54,598 bases of DNA from Roseovarius mucosus DSM 17069 (GTDB taxonomy: Bacteria > Pseudomonadota > Alphaproteobacteria > Rhodobacterales > Rhodobacteraceae), in the NCBI RefSeq assembly GCF_000768555.3, contig NZ_KN293976.1:276501-331098 (forward strand), written 5' to 3'. A program made the translations under genes and the position numbers. This document shows positions 24,912-35,442 of the stretch, piece by piece (the first letter of the stretch is position 1; each line of letters opens with the position of its first letter). A model generated the notes under the pieces. It did no database searches. It saw only the letters and a list, made by a program, of their open reading frames with translations, and was not told where the DNA came from.

Positions 24912-25832
24912 ATGATGCAGGGGCACCGCGCGCGGTTGTATTTTCCAAATCCGATGGACAAGCGCGCGAGAGCGGGTGACCATAATTTCGTGAACAAGCT
25001 GCAAAAGGCGCTGGCGCTGTCGGGGTGGACCCTGGATATTTGCACGGCTGGCCCGGTGGACACTTTGGCCGCCGCGGACGCAGACGACTATGCCCTCTTC
25101 TTGATGCAGGAACCGGCGCATGCCAAGGGGCTCAGCCTGCGGGTTGCCTATATCATGCCATTCTGGAGGATCGAGCGAACGGCAGAGCGATGGAATTTCG
25201 ATGTCGCCCATGCGGCGTTTGATCCCAGCCGGATTGATCCGGTCGAAGCCACGCGTTTTGCCAAATATTGGGCCAAGCGGAAGTTTGACTTAAACCCCGA
25301 CGACAGCCGTCGCGACGGGACAATTTATGTGGCGCTGCAGGGGCATATCGGCGAGCGGCGCTCGTTTCAGGTTATGTCGCCGCTCAAGATGCTGCGCGAA
25401 ACGCTGCGCCGGGCAGACGGCAGGCGGGTGATCGCAGGGCTGCATCCCAAGGAGCACTATTCGGACGCAGACATGCGGAAGCTGGAGGAGTTGCGCCGCG
25501 CCCATCCGCTGTTGGATGTGACCACAGGCGGGATGGAGGCACATCTGCGCAGCTGTGATTTCGTGGTGACAGAGAATTCATCGGTCGCGTTGATGGCGAT
25601 GTTTTTCCGCAAGCCTGCAATTGTTTTTGCCAAGATAGATTTTCATCACGTCACGCTGAACGTGGCCGGGATTGGCGTGGACAGGGCCTTTGATCTGGTT
25701 GCGGGGCACGCCCCGGATTGGGACAAATACCTGCTCTGGTTTCTCAAGCTGAAGTCCATAAATGCCGGTGCGCCAGAGGCATCGGACCAGATCGCCGCCC
25801 GGCTGAGAGCGCTCGGCTGGCCATTGGAGTAA
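24912..25832 (+). CDS. Glycosyltransferase-like protein of polysaccharide type
   Basis: The 306-residue soluble protein has two Rossmann-like halves. The second half has IAGLHPKEHYSDADMRKLEE, GGMEAHLRSCDFVVTENSSV and ALMAMFFRKPAIVFAKIDFHH, the kind of H-P-K and E-N-S-S/G pattern seen in capsule and GT-B-like transferases. The acceptor and donor are unknown. No signal peptide or membrane helix is present. Start ATG 24912 (or 24915) has no strong ribosome site. It converges with the M20 gene, 9 bp between stops, and no other glycan genes adjoin it here. Confidence 0.6.
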   Translation: MMQGHRARLYFPNPMDKRARAGDHNFVNKLQKALALSGWTLDICTAGPVDTLAAADADDYALFLMQEPAHAKGLSLRVAYIMPFWRIERTAERWNFDVAHAAFDPSRIDPVEATRFAKYWAKRKFDLNPDDSRRDGTIYVALQGHIGERRSFQVMSPLKMLRETLRRADGRRVIAGLHPKEHYSDADMRKLEELRRAHPLLDVTTGGMEAHLRSCDFVVTENSSVALMAMFFRKPAIVFAKIDFHHVTLNVAGIGVDRAFDLVAGHAPDWDKYLLWFLKLKSINAGAPEASDQIAARLRALGWPLE

Positions 25833-25841
25833 AGGCCAGGT

Positions 25842-26990
25842 TCACCCCAGCATGTCGCGGGCGACCTGATGAAAGATCCGCGCACCGATGGGGATGAGAT
25901 CATCGGGGAAATCGTAATCGGGATTGTGCAGCGCGGCATGTGCGGTGCCCGCGCCAAGGAACAGCATCGCCGCCTTGGCGCGTTGACCAAAGCGGCCAAA
26001 ATCCTCGGAGGCGCGCATCGGCAGACCGCGCGCGTTATGGGGCACATGCAGCGCATCGAGCGCGCGGCGCAAGATCAGGGTTGCCTCGGGGTGGTTTTCG
26101 CAATGGGCGAAAATGTCGTGATAGCTGATCTCGGTCGTCAGCCCCTGCGCCGTGGCGGTATCCATCACCAGCGTTGTCGCGGCATCGCAGAGCGCCTGCA
26201 TGCCGCCGTCGGTCAGCGTGCGTAACGTGACGTAGAGCGTCGCATCGCCCGGCGCGATGCCAAAGGCGGGGGCACCCATCTGGACATGCGTCACCGTGGC
26301 CAGCGTGAAATCGGTGTCTTGGGGCGTGCCGTGGCTGAGGGCCGTGAGTGCGGGCATGAGATGCGCCAACGTGTGCATCGGAGAGCGGCCATTTTCCGGC
26401 TCTGACGCATGGGCGGATTTGCCGGTCAAGGTGACGGCCATGCCGCGCGAGGCGCAATTGACCGGGCCGGGAATAAGGCCCACATGACCGAGTGGCAGAC
26501 CGGGCATATTGTGCAGAGCAAAGGCATAATCGGGTGAAATAGTCTCGAAATCCGGATTTCTCAACACCGCCTCTGCGCCTGCGCCGGTTTCCTCGGCGGG
26601 TTGAAAGAGCAGCACGACGCGACCCCGCGCAGGACGCTGACGCGACAAGAGACGCGCGAGCGCCAGAAGCACCGTCATATGCCCGTCATGGCCACAGAGA
26701 TGCCCCGTGCCCGGCACGGTCGAGCGGTGGGGCAGATCGCCCTGTTCGGTGATCGGCAGCGCGTCGAGTTCGCAACGAAAGAGGATCGTTGGGCCATAGT
26801 CTTGACCCTGATAGACCGCCGCCACGCCATGCCCGCCGAGCCCGGTCAAGAGCCGGTCGGGTGAGTGCCCCAAGAGCGCGTCGGTGATGCGCCCGGCGGT
26901 GCCCTGCTCTTGGCCCGACACCTCAGGGTGTTGGTGCAACAGGCGGCGCAGGGCGGTCAGCTCTGTGATATCGGCATTGGTCAGGGTCAT
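25842..26990 (-). CDS. M20-family amidohydrolase (metallopeptidase/aminoacylase type)
   Basis: The 382-residue cytoplasmic hydrolase resembles N-acyl-amino-acid or hippurate amidohydrolases. It has RRLLHQHPEVSGQEQGTAGR near the start and metal-binding GHLCGHDGHM at about 90-100. The catalytic/metal motif PAEETGAGA is at about 130, and the dimerisation lid domain (about 180-290) includes GKSAHASEPENG. A late metal ligand region follows (MRASEDFGRFG, AHAALHNPDYDFPDD). ATG 26990 was preferred over TTG 27005. The substrate cannot be read from sequence. It lies behind the trxA terminator, so it probably has its own promoter. Confidence 0.88.
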   Translation of the reverse strand: MTLTNADITELTALRRLLHQHPEVSGQEQGTAGRITDALLGHSPDRLLTGLGGHGVAAVYQGQDYGPTILFRCELDALPITEQGDLPHRSTVPGTGHLCGHDGHMTVLLALARLLSRQRPARGRVVLLFQPAEETGAGAEAVLRNPDFETISPDYAFALHNMPGLPLGHVGLIPGPVNCASRGMAVTLTGKSAHASEPENGRSPMHTLAHLMPALTALSHGTPQDTDFTLATVTHVQMGAPAFGIAPGDATLYVTLRTLTDGGMQALCDAATTLVMDTATAQGLTTEISYHDIFAHCENHPEATLILRRALDALHVPHNARGLPMRASEDFGRFGQRAKAAMLFLGAGTAHAALHNPDYDFPDDLIPIGARIFHQVARDMLG

Positions 26991-27016
26991 GGGACAATCA
27001 TGCAAGTTTTGCGGGC

Positions 27017-27047
27017 AAAGAAAAAGGGCCGCGACAGGCGCGACCCT
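27017..27047 (-). terminator. Intrinsic terminator after trxA
   Basis: On the minus strand a 9-bp stem AGGGTCGCG / CGCGGCCCT (one G-T wobble) with a 5-nt loop is followed by TTTTTCTTT. It lies 22 bp after the trxA stop and closes the long addBA-trxA gene run. It is the best terminator in the window. Confidence 0.85.
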
Positions 27048-27068
27048 TACACGACGTAGCTGGTCGTC

Positions 27069-27389
27069 TCAGATGCTGTCTTCGATCCAGCTCTGCAGGG
27101 CCGCCTTGGGGGCAGCACCGGCGCGGTTCGACACAACCTGCCCATCCTTGAAGATGAAGAGCGCCGGGATGCCGCGCACGCCCATGGCGACGGCGGAATT
27201 GGGATTGCTGTCCACATCGACCTTGACGATTTTGACGCGGCCGGACATCTCGGACGACAGCTCTTCCAGAACCGGGCCGATCTGTTTGCAGGGGCCGCAC
27301 CATTCGGCCCAGAAATCGACCACGACGGGAATGTCGGAATTCTTGACTTCGGCGTCGAATGTGGCGTCGGTGACGGCAACGGTGGCCAT
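27069..27389 (-). CDS. trxA: Thioredoxin
   Basis: A 106-residue canonical thioredoxin with active site WCGPCK (Cys31, Cys34), conserved cis-Pro segment [15 protein letters not shown] and C-terminal amphipathic helix. It is a general cytoplasmic disulfide reductase, reduced by thioredoxin reductase. ATG 27389 has AGGAGACAT just upstream. It follows addA by 59 bp on the same strand and is followed by a strong terminator. Confidence 0.97.
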   Translation of the reverse strand: MATVAVTDATFDAEVKNSDIPVVVDFWAEWCGPCKQIGPVLEELSSEMSGRVKIVKVDVDSNPNSAVAMGVRGIPALFIFKDGQVVSNRAGAAPKAALQSWIEDSI

Positions 27390-27448
27390 GATATGTCTCC
27401 TAGTGGTCAGGGTTTCGGTCGTGAACCTATGGAGCCGGGCGCGGCACG

Positions 27449-30400
27449 TCAAGCGATGGTGGTGGATTCCAGCGCCCTGGTCACAAGATCGTGGGGTAAG
27501 GGCATGAGCGTCGCGGTGCGGGTCCAGAGGATCGCGGTTTCGATGCGATGATCCGGGTAAAGCTGTGCGAGCGCATGGGCATAGGCCCCCATCTGCCGGA
27601 GGAGCGCATCGGGGCAATCGGTCACGGTGTCAGGCACCAGCGCATTGGTCTTGAAGTCCACCGCGAAGATACGGGTATCTTCGATGATCAGGCGGTCAAT
27701 AACACCATGGATGCGCCGCCCCTGAAGCGGTGCGAGATTGGCGGTGATCGGCACCTCCGTCAGGGCTGTGGGGGTGAAGAGCGACGACAGGCTGGACCGG
27801 GTCAGAACCTTGTCCGCTTCTGCAAGAAGGAGTGAGAGTTCTTCACCCGAGGCGGCATCACTGCCGTTGGAGAGGAGGCGCGCGGCGGTGGCGGGCCAGT
27901 CAGCGGCAGGCACGGTGGGCAGGAACTCAAGCAGGCGGTGGATCTGGCGACCGCGCCGTTTGGCGGCCTCTTCATCCAGCCCGCGCTCGCCGGGCAACGC
28001 CTTGGCCCCGCCCAAATCCGAGGGGCTGAGCGTTTTGATGCGTGCAGGGAGCGGGGCGGGGCGCTCAAAGAGCGGATCAAGGGTGATTGTCTGAGGCGGC
28101 GCAGCGGGTGTGGATTCAGTCTCTCTTTCGGCCCAAAGACCATGATCGAGACGCAAACCGGGACCATGGGCAAAGCTGTGAGGTTGCGCGCCCGCTGCCA
28201 GCATCCCGCGCTGCACCTTGTCATACCAGGTGTCGCCCTGCTTGCCCAAATCGCCATGGGCGGCGATGATCAACCACGTCTCGGCCCGGGTCATGGCAAC
28301 ATAGAGCAGGCGGTCACGTTCAGCCAGCAGCGCGCGCCGTTCGGCATCGATCGCGTCGGCTAGCGTCGGTGGCATATCATCGGCACGCCCGGTCCAGAGG
28401 GCATGCCCCGCTTGCGTCACGATCTGCGGCACGTTGGGACTGCGCCAGGCGCCACATTCGGGCAGGATCACGACGGGTGCCTCAAGCCCCTTGGCCCCGT
28501 GCACGGTCATCACACGGATGCGGTTGCCGGCGCTGTCGAGTTGGCGCTTGATCTCGAGGTCGTCGGTCTCCATCCAGACGAGAAAGCCAGTGAGGCTATC
28601 GACCGCGCGGCGTTCATAGGCCATTGCCTGGGCCAGCAGCGCGTCGATGCCGTCCTCGGCCTCGGTCCCCAGACGGGCCAGCAGGCGGCGGCGGCCATCA
28701 TGGCGGGTCAGGATACGCTCGATCAGGTCATAGGGACGCAGGAAATCGGCATTGTCGAGCAGGTCGCGCAGGATTGCCATGGTGTCAGGGTGGTCGGCGG
28801 CGCGAGCGCGCAACTCCTCCCAGAGGTAGGGGTGGTCGCGCCCTTGGGCGAGGTCGTAAAGCTGCGCCTCGGACCAACCGAACAGCGGTGAGCGCAGGGC
28901 GGTGGCGAGCGCCAGACTATCTTCGGGCGTGGCGAGAAAGGACAAGAGTGCCTCGAGATCGCGCACGGCAAGCTCTGCCCCGACCTTGAGCCGGTCGGCC
29001 CCGGCGATGGGCAGGCCCTGTGCCTTGCATTCGCGGATGATCTCGTGAAAGAGCGCGGAACGACGGCGCACGAGAATGAGGAAATCACCCGGTTGCACGG
29101 CGCGAAAGCCGCTGGACGATTTCGGGTCGGGGATCGCCTGTCGCGCGGCGATCATGTCGCGCATGGCGGCCGCCACCTGCCGCGCCAATAGGATGGCGGG
29201 ATCATTGGAGGCGCGGATGTCCACCGGCATGTGCCAGGGGGGTGTTTCCTCTTCCTCCGGCTTTGCGACAACCGGCCAAAGATCGACGCGGCCAGGGAGC
29301 GTGTCGAAAAAGGCTTTGTGACCCTCTTCCGGTGTAAAGCCGCTCTCGCTGCTCTGGTCAAAGCAGCAATCGACGGTGGTCAGGATCGCCCGCGACGAGC
29401 GAAAGGAATAGGCCAGAACGCGCGATTGCAAGGGACGGTTGGTAGCCCCCAAACGCATGCCGAATTCCTGCTGCATGCGGTCGAATTCACGCGGATCGGC
29501 CCCCTGAAAAGAATAGATCGACTGTTTCTTGTCGCCCACGACAAAGATGGTGCGGGCCACATCGGCGCGCGCCCCCTCGCCGCTGGTGAATTCCTGCGCC
29601 AGACGCTCGATCACTTGCCATTGCACCGGGCTGGTATCCTGCGCCTCGTCCACGAGAATATGGTCGATGCCGCCATCTAGACGGTAGAGGACCCACGCGG
29701 CGACCGCCGGGTCAGTCAAGAGATCACGGGCGCGCAAGATCAGGTCGTCGAAGTCGAGCAGGCCGCGCAACTGCTTGGCGCGTTCATAGGCAGGCAGAAA
29801 GGCACGGGCGAAGTCATGCAAGGCGCGGGTCTTCTGCATGGCGAGGAGAGCAAGGCGCGCGGGGCGCGTATCCTCGACGCGCAGCATCCATTGCTCGATC
29901 TGCGGCATGACATGGGCGAGGGCGTCCCGAGTGGCTTTGGTTGGGAAAGTGCCTAACTTGGCGGAAAAGGGCGATTTGGTGCCCTTCCCGGTGAGAAAAA
30001 CATCCTCCAAAAGCGGCAGTGCGCCGATGTCGAGCACGCCGACCCGCGCCAGCTTGGCGGCGGCCTTGACGTCATTGGCGGATCCGGCCTGAAGTGCAGG
30101 CAGGAGGTGATCAAAAAGCACCATTTCATTGCCCAGAAACACCCGTTCACGGATCATTTCAGGGGTGAGACCCTCGGGCTGATCGAAGAGTGCGGCGAGG
30201 TCCGCGTTGCTCAGCGGTTTCGAAAATCCGGTGCGGTGGCGCACGATCTCGGCTGTCAGTTTTTCCAGAGTTTCGCCGGAATAGTGTCTGGCGAGCGCAT
30301 AAAACGTGGATGCGTACGGCCCGCCGGCCAATTCTTCGACAATCTCGGCGCGCAGGAGGGTGGCGGTGCGATCCTCCATCTCGGTGAATTGTGGCGTGAC

Positions 30401-30820
30401 GCCCGCCTCGAGCGGAAAGCGGCGCAGGAGCGAGGCGCAAAAAGAGTGGATCGTCTGGATTTTGAGCCCACCCGGCGTCTCGATCGCGCGCGCAAAGAGG
30501 CGGCGAGCCTCACACAATGTTTGATCGGTGATCGCGCCCTCATGACCCAAAAGGCCCAATTCCTGCTTGAGATCGGCATCGGCCAGCATCGCCCAAGCGC
30601 CCAGGCGGCGAAAGAGGCGGTTTTGCATCTCGCTCGCGGCGGCCTTGGTATAGGTGAGGCAGAGGATGTGCTGCGGATCGACCCCGTCGAGCAAGAGCCG
30701 GGCCACGCGGTCGGTCAGAACGCGCGTCTTGCCCGACCCTGCATTGGCAGAGAGCCATGTCGAAAGGTCGGGGCGCGCGGCCTCGACTTGGGCTTGGGTG
30801 GCGGCGTCACGGGCGGTCAT
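27449..30820 (-). CDS. addA: Double-strand break repair helicase AddA
   Basis: The 1123-residue UvrD/Rep-type helicase-nuclease is the partner of AddB in resecting double-strand ends for RecA. Walker A ANAGSGKT is at 25-32 and motif Ia [17 protein letters not shown] follows. Walker B/motif II is [33 protein letters not shown] is motif III and [18 protein letters not shown] is motif V. The C-terminal RecB-like nuclease has [10 protein letters not shown] and [11 protein letters not shown] 30820 overlaps the addB stop as ATGA, so the extra upstream residues in frame were rejected. Confidence 0.97.
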   Translation of the reverse strand: MTARDAATQAQVEAARPDLSTWLSANAGSGKTRVLTDRVARLLLDGVDPQHILCLTYTKAAASEMQNRLFRRLGAWAMLADADLKQELGLLGHEGAITDQTLCEARRLFARAIETPGGLKIQTIHSFCASLLRRFPLEAGVTPQFTEMEDRTATLLRAEIVEELAGGPYASTFYALARHYSGETLEKLTAEIVRHRTGFSKPLSNADLAALFDQPEGLTPEMIRERVFLGNEMVLFDHLLPALQAGSANDVKAAAKLARVGVLDIGALPLLEDVFLTGKGTKSPFSAKLGTFPTKATRDALAHVMPQIEQWMLRVEDTRPARLALLAMQKTRALHDFARAFLPAYERAKQLRGLLDFDDLILRARDLLTDPAVAAWVLYRLDGGIDHILVDEAQDTSPVQWQVIERLAQEFTSGEGARADVARTIFVVGDKKQSIYSFQGADPREFDRMQQEFGMRLGATNRPLQSRVLAYSFRSSRAILTTVDCCFDQSSESGFTPEEGHKAFFDTLPGRVDLWPVVAKPEEEETPPWHMPVDIRASNDPAILLARQVAAAMRDMIAARQAIPDPKSSSGFRAVQPGDFLILVRRRSALFHEIIRECKAQGLPIAGADRLKVGAELAVRDLEALLSFLATPEDSLALATALRSPLFGWSEAQLYDLAQGRDHPYLWEELRARAADHPDTMAILRDLLDNADFLRPYDLIERILTRHDGRRRLLARLGTEAEDGIDALLAQAMAYERRAVDSLTGFLVWMETDDLEIKRQLDSAGNRIRVMTVHGAKGLEAPVVILPECGAWRSPNVPQIVTQAGHALWTGRADDMPPTLADAIDAERRALLAERDRLLYVAMTRAETWLIIAAHGDLGKQGDTWYDKVQRGMLAAGAQPHSFAHGPGLRLDHGLWAERETESTPAAPPQTITLDPLFERPAPLPARIKTLSPSDLGGAKALPGERGLDEEAAKRRGRQIHRLLEFLPTVPAADWPATAARLLSNGSDAASGEELSLLLAEADKVLTRSSLSSLFTPTALTEVPITANLAPLQGRRIHGVIDRLIIEDTRIFAVDFKTNALVPDTVTDCPDALLRQMGAYAHALAQLYPDHRIETAILWTRTATLMPLPHDLVTRALESTTIA

Positions 30821-33756
30821 TGGCCCACCTTGGTCACTTGGGGTGGATCGGTCAGATCCCATTCACCATAACGGGCGAGTTGGTCGTAATCGCCGTCCTC
30901 ATCGGCATTGCGCGGCGCACGACGGGACGTATAGCCCATATCAGGGTCTGAATAGGCTGAAATCAGCGCGTGAAACTCGGACCAGATTTTCTCGGGTGGC
31001 TCTGCGTCGAGCGGCGCGTCGAGTTCTTTGGGGGGGCTGCCCAACCCGATGAACATCGCGCGGGCCACGCGGCTTGGCCCCATATCGGCAAAACCCGCAC
31101 GCGTGGCAATCGCGGCCTCAAGCAGCAATTGCTTGTCAAAACTGGTTTGTTCCTTGGCGGAGGGCGGCGCGCCGGTCTTGTAATCATAGATATGAACCTG
31201 CCCCAGATCATCGAGATCGAGCCGGTCGGCCTTGGCCGAGAGGGTAAAGCCCAGATCGGGCAGGGTGGCGCGGCCCTTGGCTTCGAACGCGACGGGATGC
31301 GCGCGGGCGCGGCGGGCAAACTCCGTCTCGATGAACCAGTCCGCCACCCGTTCCAGCCGCGCCAACCAGAGCGCGCGCGCCTCGGCCCAAGGTACGTTTT
31401 CGGCCAGAACAGTCTCTGCATGGTGCATCAGGGTGGCGTGATTGCACCGTGCCGGATGCTCTAGCGTTTCGCGAATGAAGCCTTCGAGGATTTCGTGCAG
31501 CACCGTGCCGCGCAAGAGCGCATCTGGCGTACGCATCAACGGATCGAGCCTGCGCAGGTTGAGGATATGGCGAGCATATATGGCGTAGGGATCACGGATC
31601 AGACGCTTGATCTCGGTCACGCTCAGGTGATCGGGGCGCACGGCGGCGGGAGGTGCGGGTGCCGGACGCGCGGCGCGCGGCACCTCACCGGGTTCCTCAA
31701 GGGCCGTAGCGCGGTCGAGCCAGAGGCGACCACGCGCGCACATAGCGTCAATCGCCGCCTGCCCGCCCTGATCCGGCAGGCCAGAGAGCAGGTTCAGGAT
31801 ACGGTTGAGCCAGCGCGAAACCACGGTTTCGGCATCCGCAGACCGCACGGACCGGGTGAGCCAGACCTCGGGCGCGGCAATCGCCTGTTGAAAATCATGC
31901 GCCGAGAGGCCGATGCGCCGCTCTGGCAGCAAGAGACCCACCTGATGACGCAGGGCGCGATTGAGCCATGGGTCAGGCTTGGGGGATTCTGGCCAACTCC
32001 CCTCATTCAGCCCGGCAAGGATCAAGAGATCGGCCCCCTGCACGCGCGCCTCTAGCGTGCCCCAGATCAGGATATGGGGATGCGGATCGACCGGGTTACG
32101 CACCTCGCGTGCGCTCAGGATCTTGTGAAACAGGCTGGAATAGTCACTGGCGCTGAGGGCCCCGGCATGATGTGCCTCGGTCCGAAGTTCGATCACGGCT
32201 TTTTGCGCCTCTTGTCCGGCATCCTTGAGCCAGAGGGTCCCGGAGCCTGTACCGTGGCAGCCTTGGGCGATTCTCTCGGCCAGTTCGAGATGCGCTGCGA
32301 CGCTTTTTTCAAGGGGCATTTCGCCGGAATAGTCTCTGTTCACAAAGCAAGCGCAGAGCCAGTTCACCCAGTCAGGGGCAAGCGCATCCTTTTGCGCAGC
32401 ACCCCAAGCGCGCAGGCTGTCTTCGGTCGGATAGGGCGGACCGTGGCGGCGCAGGTGCAATTCCAGCTCGCGCGTGAGGCGCAGATGTGGGCCACGCTCC
32501 GCCCCCTGATGTGCCAGAGGATGTTTGAGCAGGGTCAAGAGGGATTCAGCGCTGAGCCGATTGCGGAAGAGATCGGCGACATGGCGCAGAAAGCGCCCCG
32601 GCGGCGACAAGTGCAGCGGCAGACCCGCGCTGTCATCGGGCAGAATATCCCAGCGGTCGAGCGCGGCGGTCACTTGACGGGTAAGGGTCCGGTCCGGGGT
32701 GATGAGGGCGGCGGTGCGCCCGTCCTCGGCCGCTTGACGCAGGCGCATGGCGATGGCCAGTGCCTCTTGTCGCTGCGATTGGGCCTCGACCAGGGTCACA
32801 TCGGCCATAGCCCCGGCAATGTCCGCCAGATGCGGGCCGTCGCGCAGCCACTGATCGGTCACAGGCGCGGGGCGCAGGGCGAGCGACACCAGCGCATTGC
32901 GTGCCGGATGGGTGGCGGGCATGTCGGACCACGGGCGGACGTCCGCAGGCGTGATCCCGGCCCCCGCTGCCACACGGCAAAAACGGTATTGCGGGTGATC
33001 CTCGGACAGCATGGCGTCGCCCAACGCCTCCCAGACCGCGCCGGGCATGTCGAAATCAAAGCCGGGCAGTACCACCGCACCTTGCGGCAGGCGTGCAACC
33101 GCCTGCATAAGATGCTGCGTCGCGCCACGCGACCCGGTCGAGCCCGCAAGGATCACAGGGTGCGTTGGCGGGGTTTGAGCCCAGAGGGACACCAGCCGTT
33201 CGATGACAAGGCGCTGACGGGTTTCCACATCGGGGGCGGCACCGCCTGCCTCGAAATAATGGCGGACAATGCCAAGGAAGGATTTGATCCGCGCCCAATG
33301 GCCAGATTGGTCACTGACATCGAGCGCCTCGATAGCCTGTGGCACCACCCCTTCGCCGTGCATTTCATCCATCAACCCGGCAAGGCTATCGGAAAGGTCG
33401 TAAATCGCGCTGCGCGGGGCAAGATCGGGGGCATTGTCGAGAAGCGTGGTGATCAGCTGCACCAGCTCCAGCCTGCGGCGAAGAGGCGGCACCGGATCGG
33501 GGATATGGGCCAGATCCCAAAGCTCTCCGAGATCGGTCAAAAGGCTGATGCGCGGCAAGAGGCACGGCGGGCCCTGGTCGAATAGCTCGCGGATGCGGCG
33601 GGCCATGCGGCGGGTGTTAACGATGAGCTGCACGCGGGCAAGGGTTTCGGGCGGCTGGCCCAGGTGCCGCGCCCGCAAGCCGTCGACCAACGCACGGGGA
33701 AAATCCACGCCGGGGGGCAAGCCGTAGAAGCGGGGGGTGTCCGAGCGATCAAACAT
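30817..33756 (-). CDS. addB: Double-strand break repair protein AddB, alphaproteobacterial type
   Basis: The 979-residue protein is the second helicase-nuclease-like subunit. It begins FYGLPPGVDFPRALVDGLRA, the usual alphaproteobacterial AddB start, with VNTRRMARRIRELF following. The inactivated helicase body spans about 50-650. The C-terminal PD-(D/E)XK nuclease carries AKADRLDLDDLGQVHIYDYK with TGAPPS. ATG 33756 overlaps the end of the murU-like gene by eight bases. Read with addA it gives the full AddAB complex. The upstream in-frame extension to 33858 lies inside murU and was rejected. Confidence 0.95.
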   Translation of the reverse strand: MFDRSDTPRFYGLPPGVDFPRALVDGLRARHLGQPPETLARVQLIVNTRRMARRIRELFDQGPPCLLPRISLLTDLGELWDLAHIPDPVPPLRRRLELVQLITTLLDNAPDLAPRSAIYDLSDSLAGLMDEMHGEGVVPQAIEALDVSDQSGHWARIKSFLGIVRHYFEAGGAAPDVETRQRLVIERLVSLWAQTPPTHPVILAGSTGSRGATQHLMQAVARLPQGAVVLPGFDFDMPGAVWEALGDAMLSEDHPQYRFCRVAAGAGITPADVRPWSDMPATHPARNALVSLALRPAPVTDQWLRDGPHLADIAGAMADVTLVEAQSQRQEALAIAMRLRQAAEDGRTAALITPDRTLTRQVTAALDRWDILPDDSAGLPLHLSPPGRFLRHVADLFRNRLSAESLLTLLKHPLAHQGAERGPHLRLTRELELHLRRHGPPYPTEDSLRAWGAAQKDALAPDWVNWLCACFVNRDYSGEMPLEKSVAAHLELAERIAQGCHGTGSGTLWLKDAGQEAQKAVIELRTEAHHAGALSASDYSSLFHKILSAREVRNPVDPHPHILIWGTLEARVQGADLLILAGLNEGSWPESPKPDPWLNRALRHQVGLLLPERRIGLSAHDFQQAIAAPEVWLTRSVRSADAETVVSRWLNRILNLLSGLPDQGGQAAIDAMCARGRLWLDRATALEEPGEVPRAARPAPAPPAAVRPDHLSVTEIKRLIRDPYAIYARHILNLRRLDPLMRTPDALLRGTVLHEILEGFIRETLEHPARCNHATLMHHAETVLAENVPWAEARALWLARLERVADWFIETEFARRARAHPVAFEAKGRATLPDLGFTLSAKADRLDLDDLGQVHIYDYKTGAPPSAKEQTSFDKQLLLEAAIATRAGFADMGPSRVARAMFIGLGSPPKELDAPLDAEPPEKIWSEFHALISAYSDPDMGYTSRRAPRNADEDGDYDQLARYGEWDLTDPPQVTKVGQ

Positions 33757-34432
33757 CGGGAGCGGCAAGCAGGGTTTCGGCCAGCGCGATTCCCTCGGGG
33801 CGGCCGACATCGCACCACTGGCCCGGGTAATCTGCGGCATAGAGCCGGCCATCGGCAAGCATCATGTCCCAGAGGCGGTTGAGGGAAAAGGCACGCTCGG
33901 GAATGGTCTGGAGCAGGTCGGGTTTCACGATCTGAAGCCCGGAATAGACAGAGCCCGCGCCGCGTGTCGCCCTACCGTCCGGGGCGATCTGAAAATCCCC
34001 GGCCCCGCTATGGCCCACGGCCTGCGCGCGCGGGACGCACAGCAAGAGCGCATCCATCTCGGCGGGGCGCCAGAGGCGTGCCAGGTGATCAAGCGGGTTT
34101 GGACCGCGCCAGACCGCATCGGTATTCATGGTAAAGACCGGGCCGGGGCCAAGCAGCGGCAAGGCTGCGCGCAGCCCGCCGCCAGTCTCAAGGATCTCGG
34201 GCGTTTCATGAGAAAGGCGGATATCGCGCCCCGCCAGATGCTGCGCCAGTTGATCGGGCAGATAATGCAGGTTGGCCACAATCGGGGCCGCGCCATGTGC
34301 GGTGACAAGATCAAGCGCATGGTCGATGAGCGGGCGACCCGCCACCTCGATCAGGGGCTTGGGCCGGGTCGCGGTCAGCGCCCCCATGCGCGTGCCGAAC
34401 CCGGCGGCAAATAGCATCAAGGGCAGGTTCAT
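33749..34432 (-). CDS. murU: Sugar-1-phosphate nucleotidyltransferase, MurU-like
   Basis: The 227-residue NTP-transferase domain has the nucleotide-binding signature LFAAGFGTRMGALTATRPKP (G-x-G-T-R...P-K-P) at residues 7-26. The Asp in TMNTDAVW fits metal binding, followed by a short C-terminal region. Next to an AmgK-like kinase it fits N-acetylmuramate alpha-1-phosphate uridylyltransferase of the cell-wall recycling shunt found in Pseudomonas and many alphaproteobacteria. The pairing, not a unique residue, supports the symbol. Its start overlaps the kinase stop (ATGA) and its stop overlaps addB. Confidence 0.8.
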   Translation of the reverse strand: MNLPLMLFAAGFGTRMGALTATRPKPLIEVAGRPLIDHALDLVTAHGAAPIVANLHYLPDQLAQHLAGRDIRLSHETPEILETGGGLRAALPLLGPGPVFTMNTDAVWRGPNPLDHLARLWRPAEMDALLLCVPRAQAVGHSGAGDFQIAPDGRATRGAGSVYSGLQIVKPDLLQTIPERAFSLNRLWDMMLADGRLYAADYPGQWCDVGRPEGIALAETLLAAPDV

Positions 34433-35442
34433 CGGGCACATTGCGCGCGCAGGCGCTCTCTGATGGCGGATGTCGGCGCGGGCAGGGCAGCGCGCAAGAG
34501 ATCGGCCACCGGCGACAGGGTCGGATGGTCGAGATCCCGTTGCAGATGGTCCCAGACGCGTGGAATGAGGTCGATATAATGCCCTTTGCCATCGCGTAGG
34601 CAAAGGCGGGCAAAGACACCCAGAATGCGCAGGTTGCGTTGCGCGCCAAGGCAGTGATAGGCCCCCTCGAATAGGGTCTGTTCCGTGGCGGTCGCAGCAC
34701 AATAGCGGGCGATCATCGCGGCCTCGACAGCTTGGGGCACATCGCGGCGGGCGTCTTGCAGCACCGAAACCAGATCATACGCGCGGTGCCCGGTCATTGC
34801 GTCCTGAAAATCGAGCAGGCCGACGCGGGCCGCGCCAATGCGTCCCGGCAGCCAGAGCAGGTTTTCGGCATGATAGTCGCGCAGGACGATCACATCGGTG
34901 GTCGCGGCGCGCTGACGCAAGAGCCGCTGCAGCGCGGCGAGCACCTCGGCGCGCTGCGGACTGTTATCCCCGGTAGCGCCAGTAAGATACCAGTCAAAGG
35001 CCAAGGCCGCCATGTCGGTCATGGTCTCCGGCCCATAGGGTTTGAGGCCCTCGGGCGGCGGCGCGCGGTGCAAGTCGATCAGAACGTCGGTGGCCGCAGC
35101 ATAAAGCTGATCCTCCATTTGAGGGGCAACGGGGATCACACGGGCAAAGAGCGCATCACCCAAGTCTTCGAGAATGAGAAAGCCGCGCGACTCGTCCTGT
35201 GCCAGAATCTGCGGCGCGCTGAGGCCAAGACCGGTCAGGTAGCGGGCGATATGCAGAAAGGGGCGCACATCCTCGCCGCGCTCGGGCGGGGCATCCATCA
35301 GCACGGCCGTCGTGCCGGTTGAGGGATGGGTAAGGCGCAGGTAGCGCCGGTTCGAGGCGTCCCCCGCCAGCGGGGCAATCGCCGCCCCGGCCCAATCGGT
35401 CGCGGCGATGAACTCCTGCATCAAGGCGCTCCGCTCAGTCAT
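34429..35442 (-). CDS. amgK: Aminosugar kinase, AmgK-like
   Basis: The 337-residue phosphotransferase has an APH-type fold. It has the N-lobe GDASNRRYLRL, the hinge ILEDLGDALFARV, the catalytic loop VLRDYHAENLLW and the metal-binding GLLDFQDAMTGHRAYDLVS. AmgK phosphorylates N-acetylmuramate and N-acetylglucosamine at C1 before MurU. The tsaE-amgK-murU order is common in alphaproteobacteria. Its start overlaps tsaE by eight bases. Function is assigned from family and neighbour, not tested. Confidence 0.82.
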   Translation of the reverse strand: MTERSALMQEFIAATDWAGAAIAPLAGDASNRRYLRLTHPSTGTTAVLMDAPPERGEDVRPFLHIARYLTGLGLSAPQILAQDESRGFLILEDLGDALFARVIPVAPQMEDQLYAAATDVLIDLHRAPPPEGLKPYGPETMTDMAALAFDWYLTGATGDNSPQRAEVLAALQRLLRQRAATTDVIVLRDYHAENLLWLPGRIGAARVGLLDFQDAMTGHRAYDLVSVLQDARRDVPQAVEAAMIARYCAATATEQTLFEGAYHCLGAQRNLRILGVFARLCLRDGKGHYIDLIPRVWDHLQRDLDHPTLSPVADLLRAALPAPTSAIRERLRAQCAR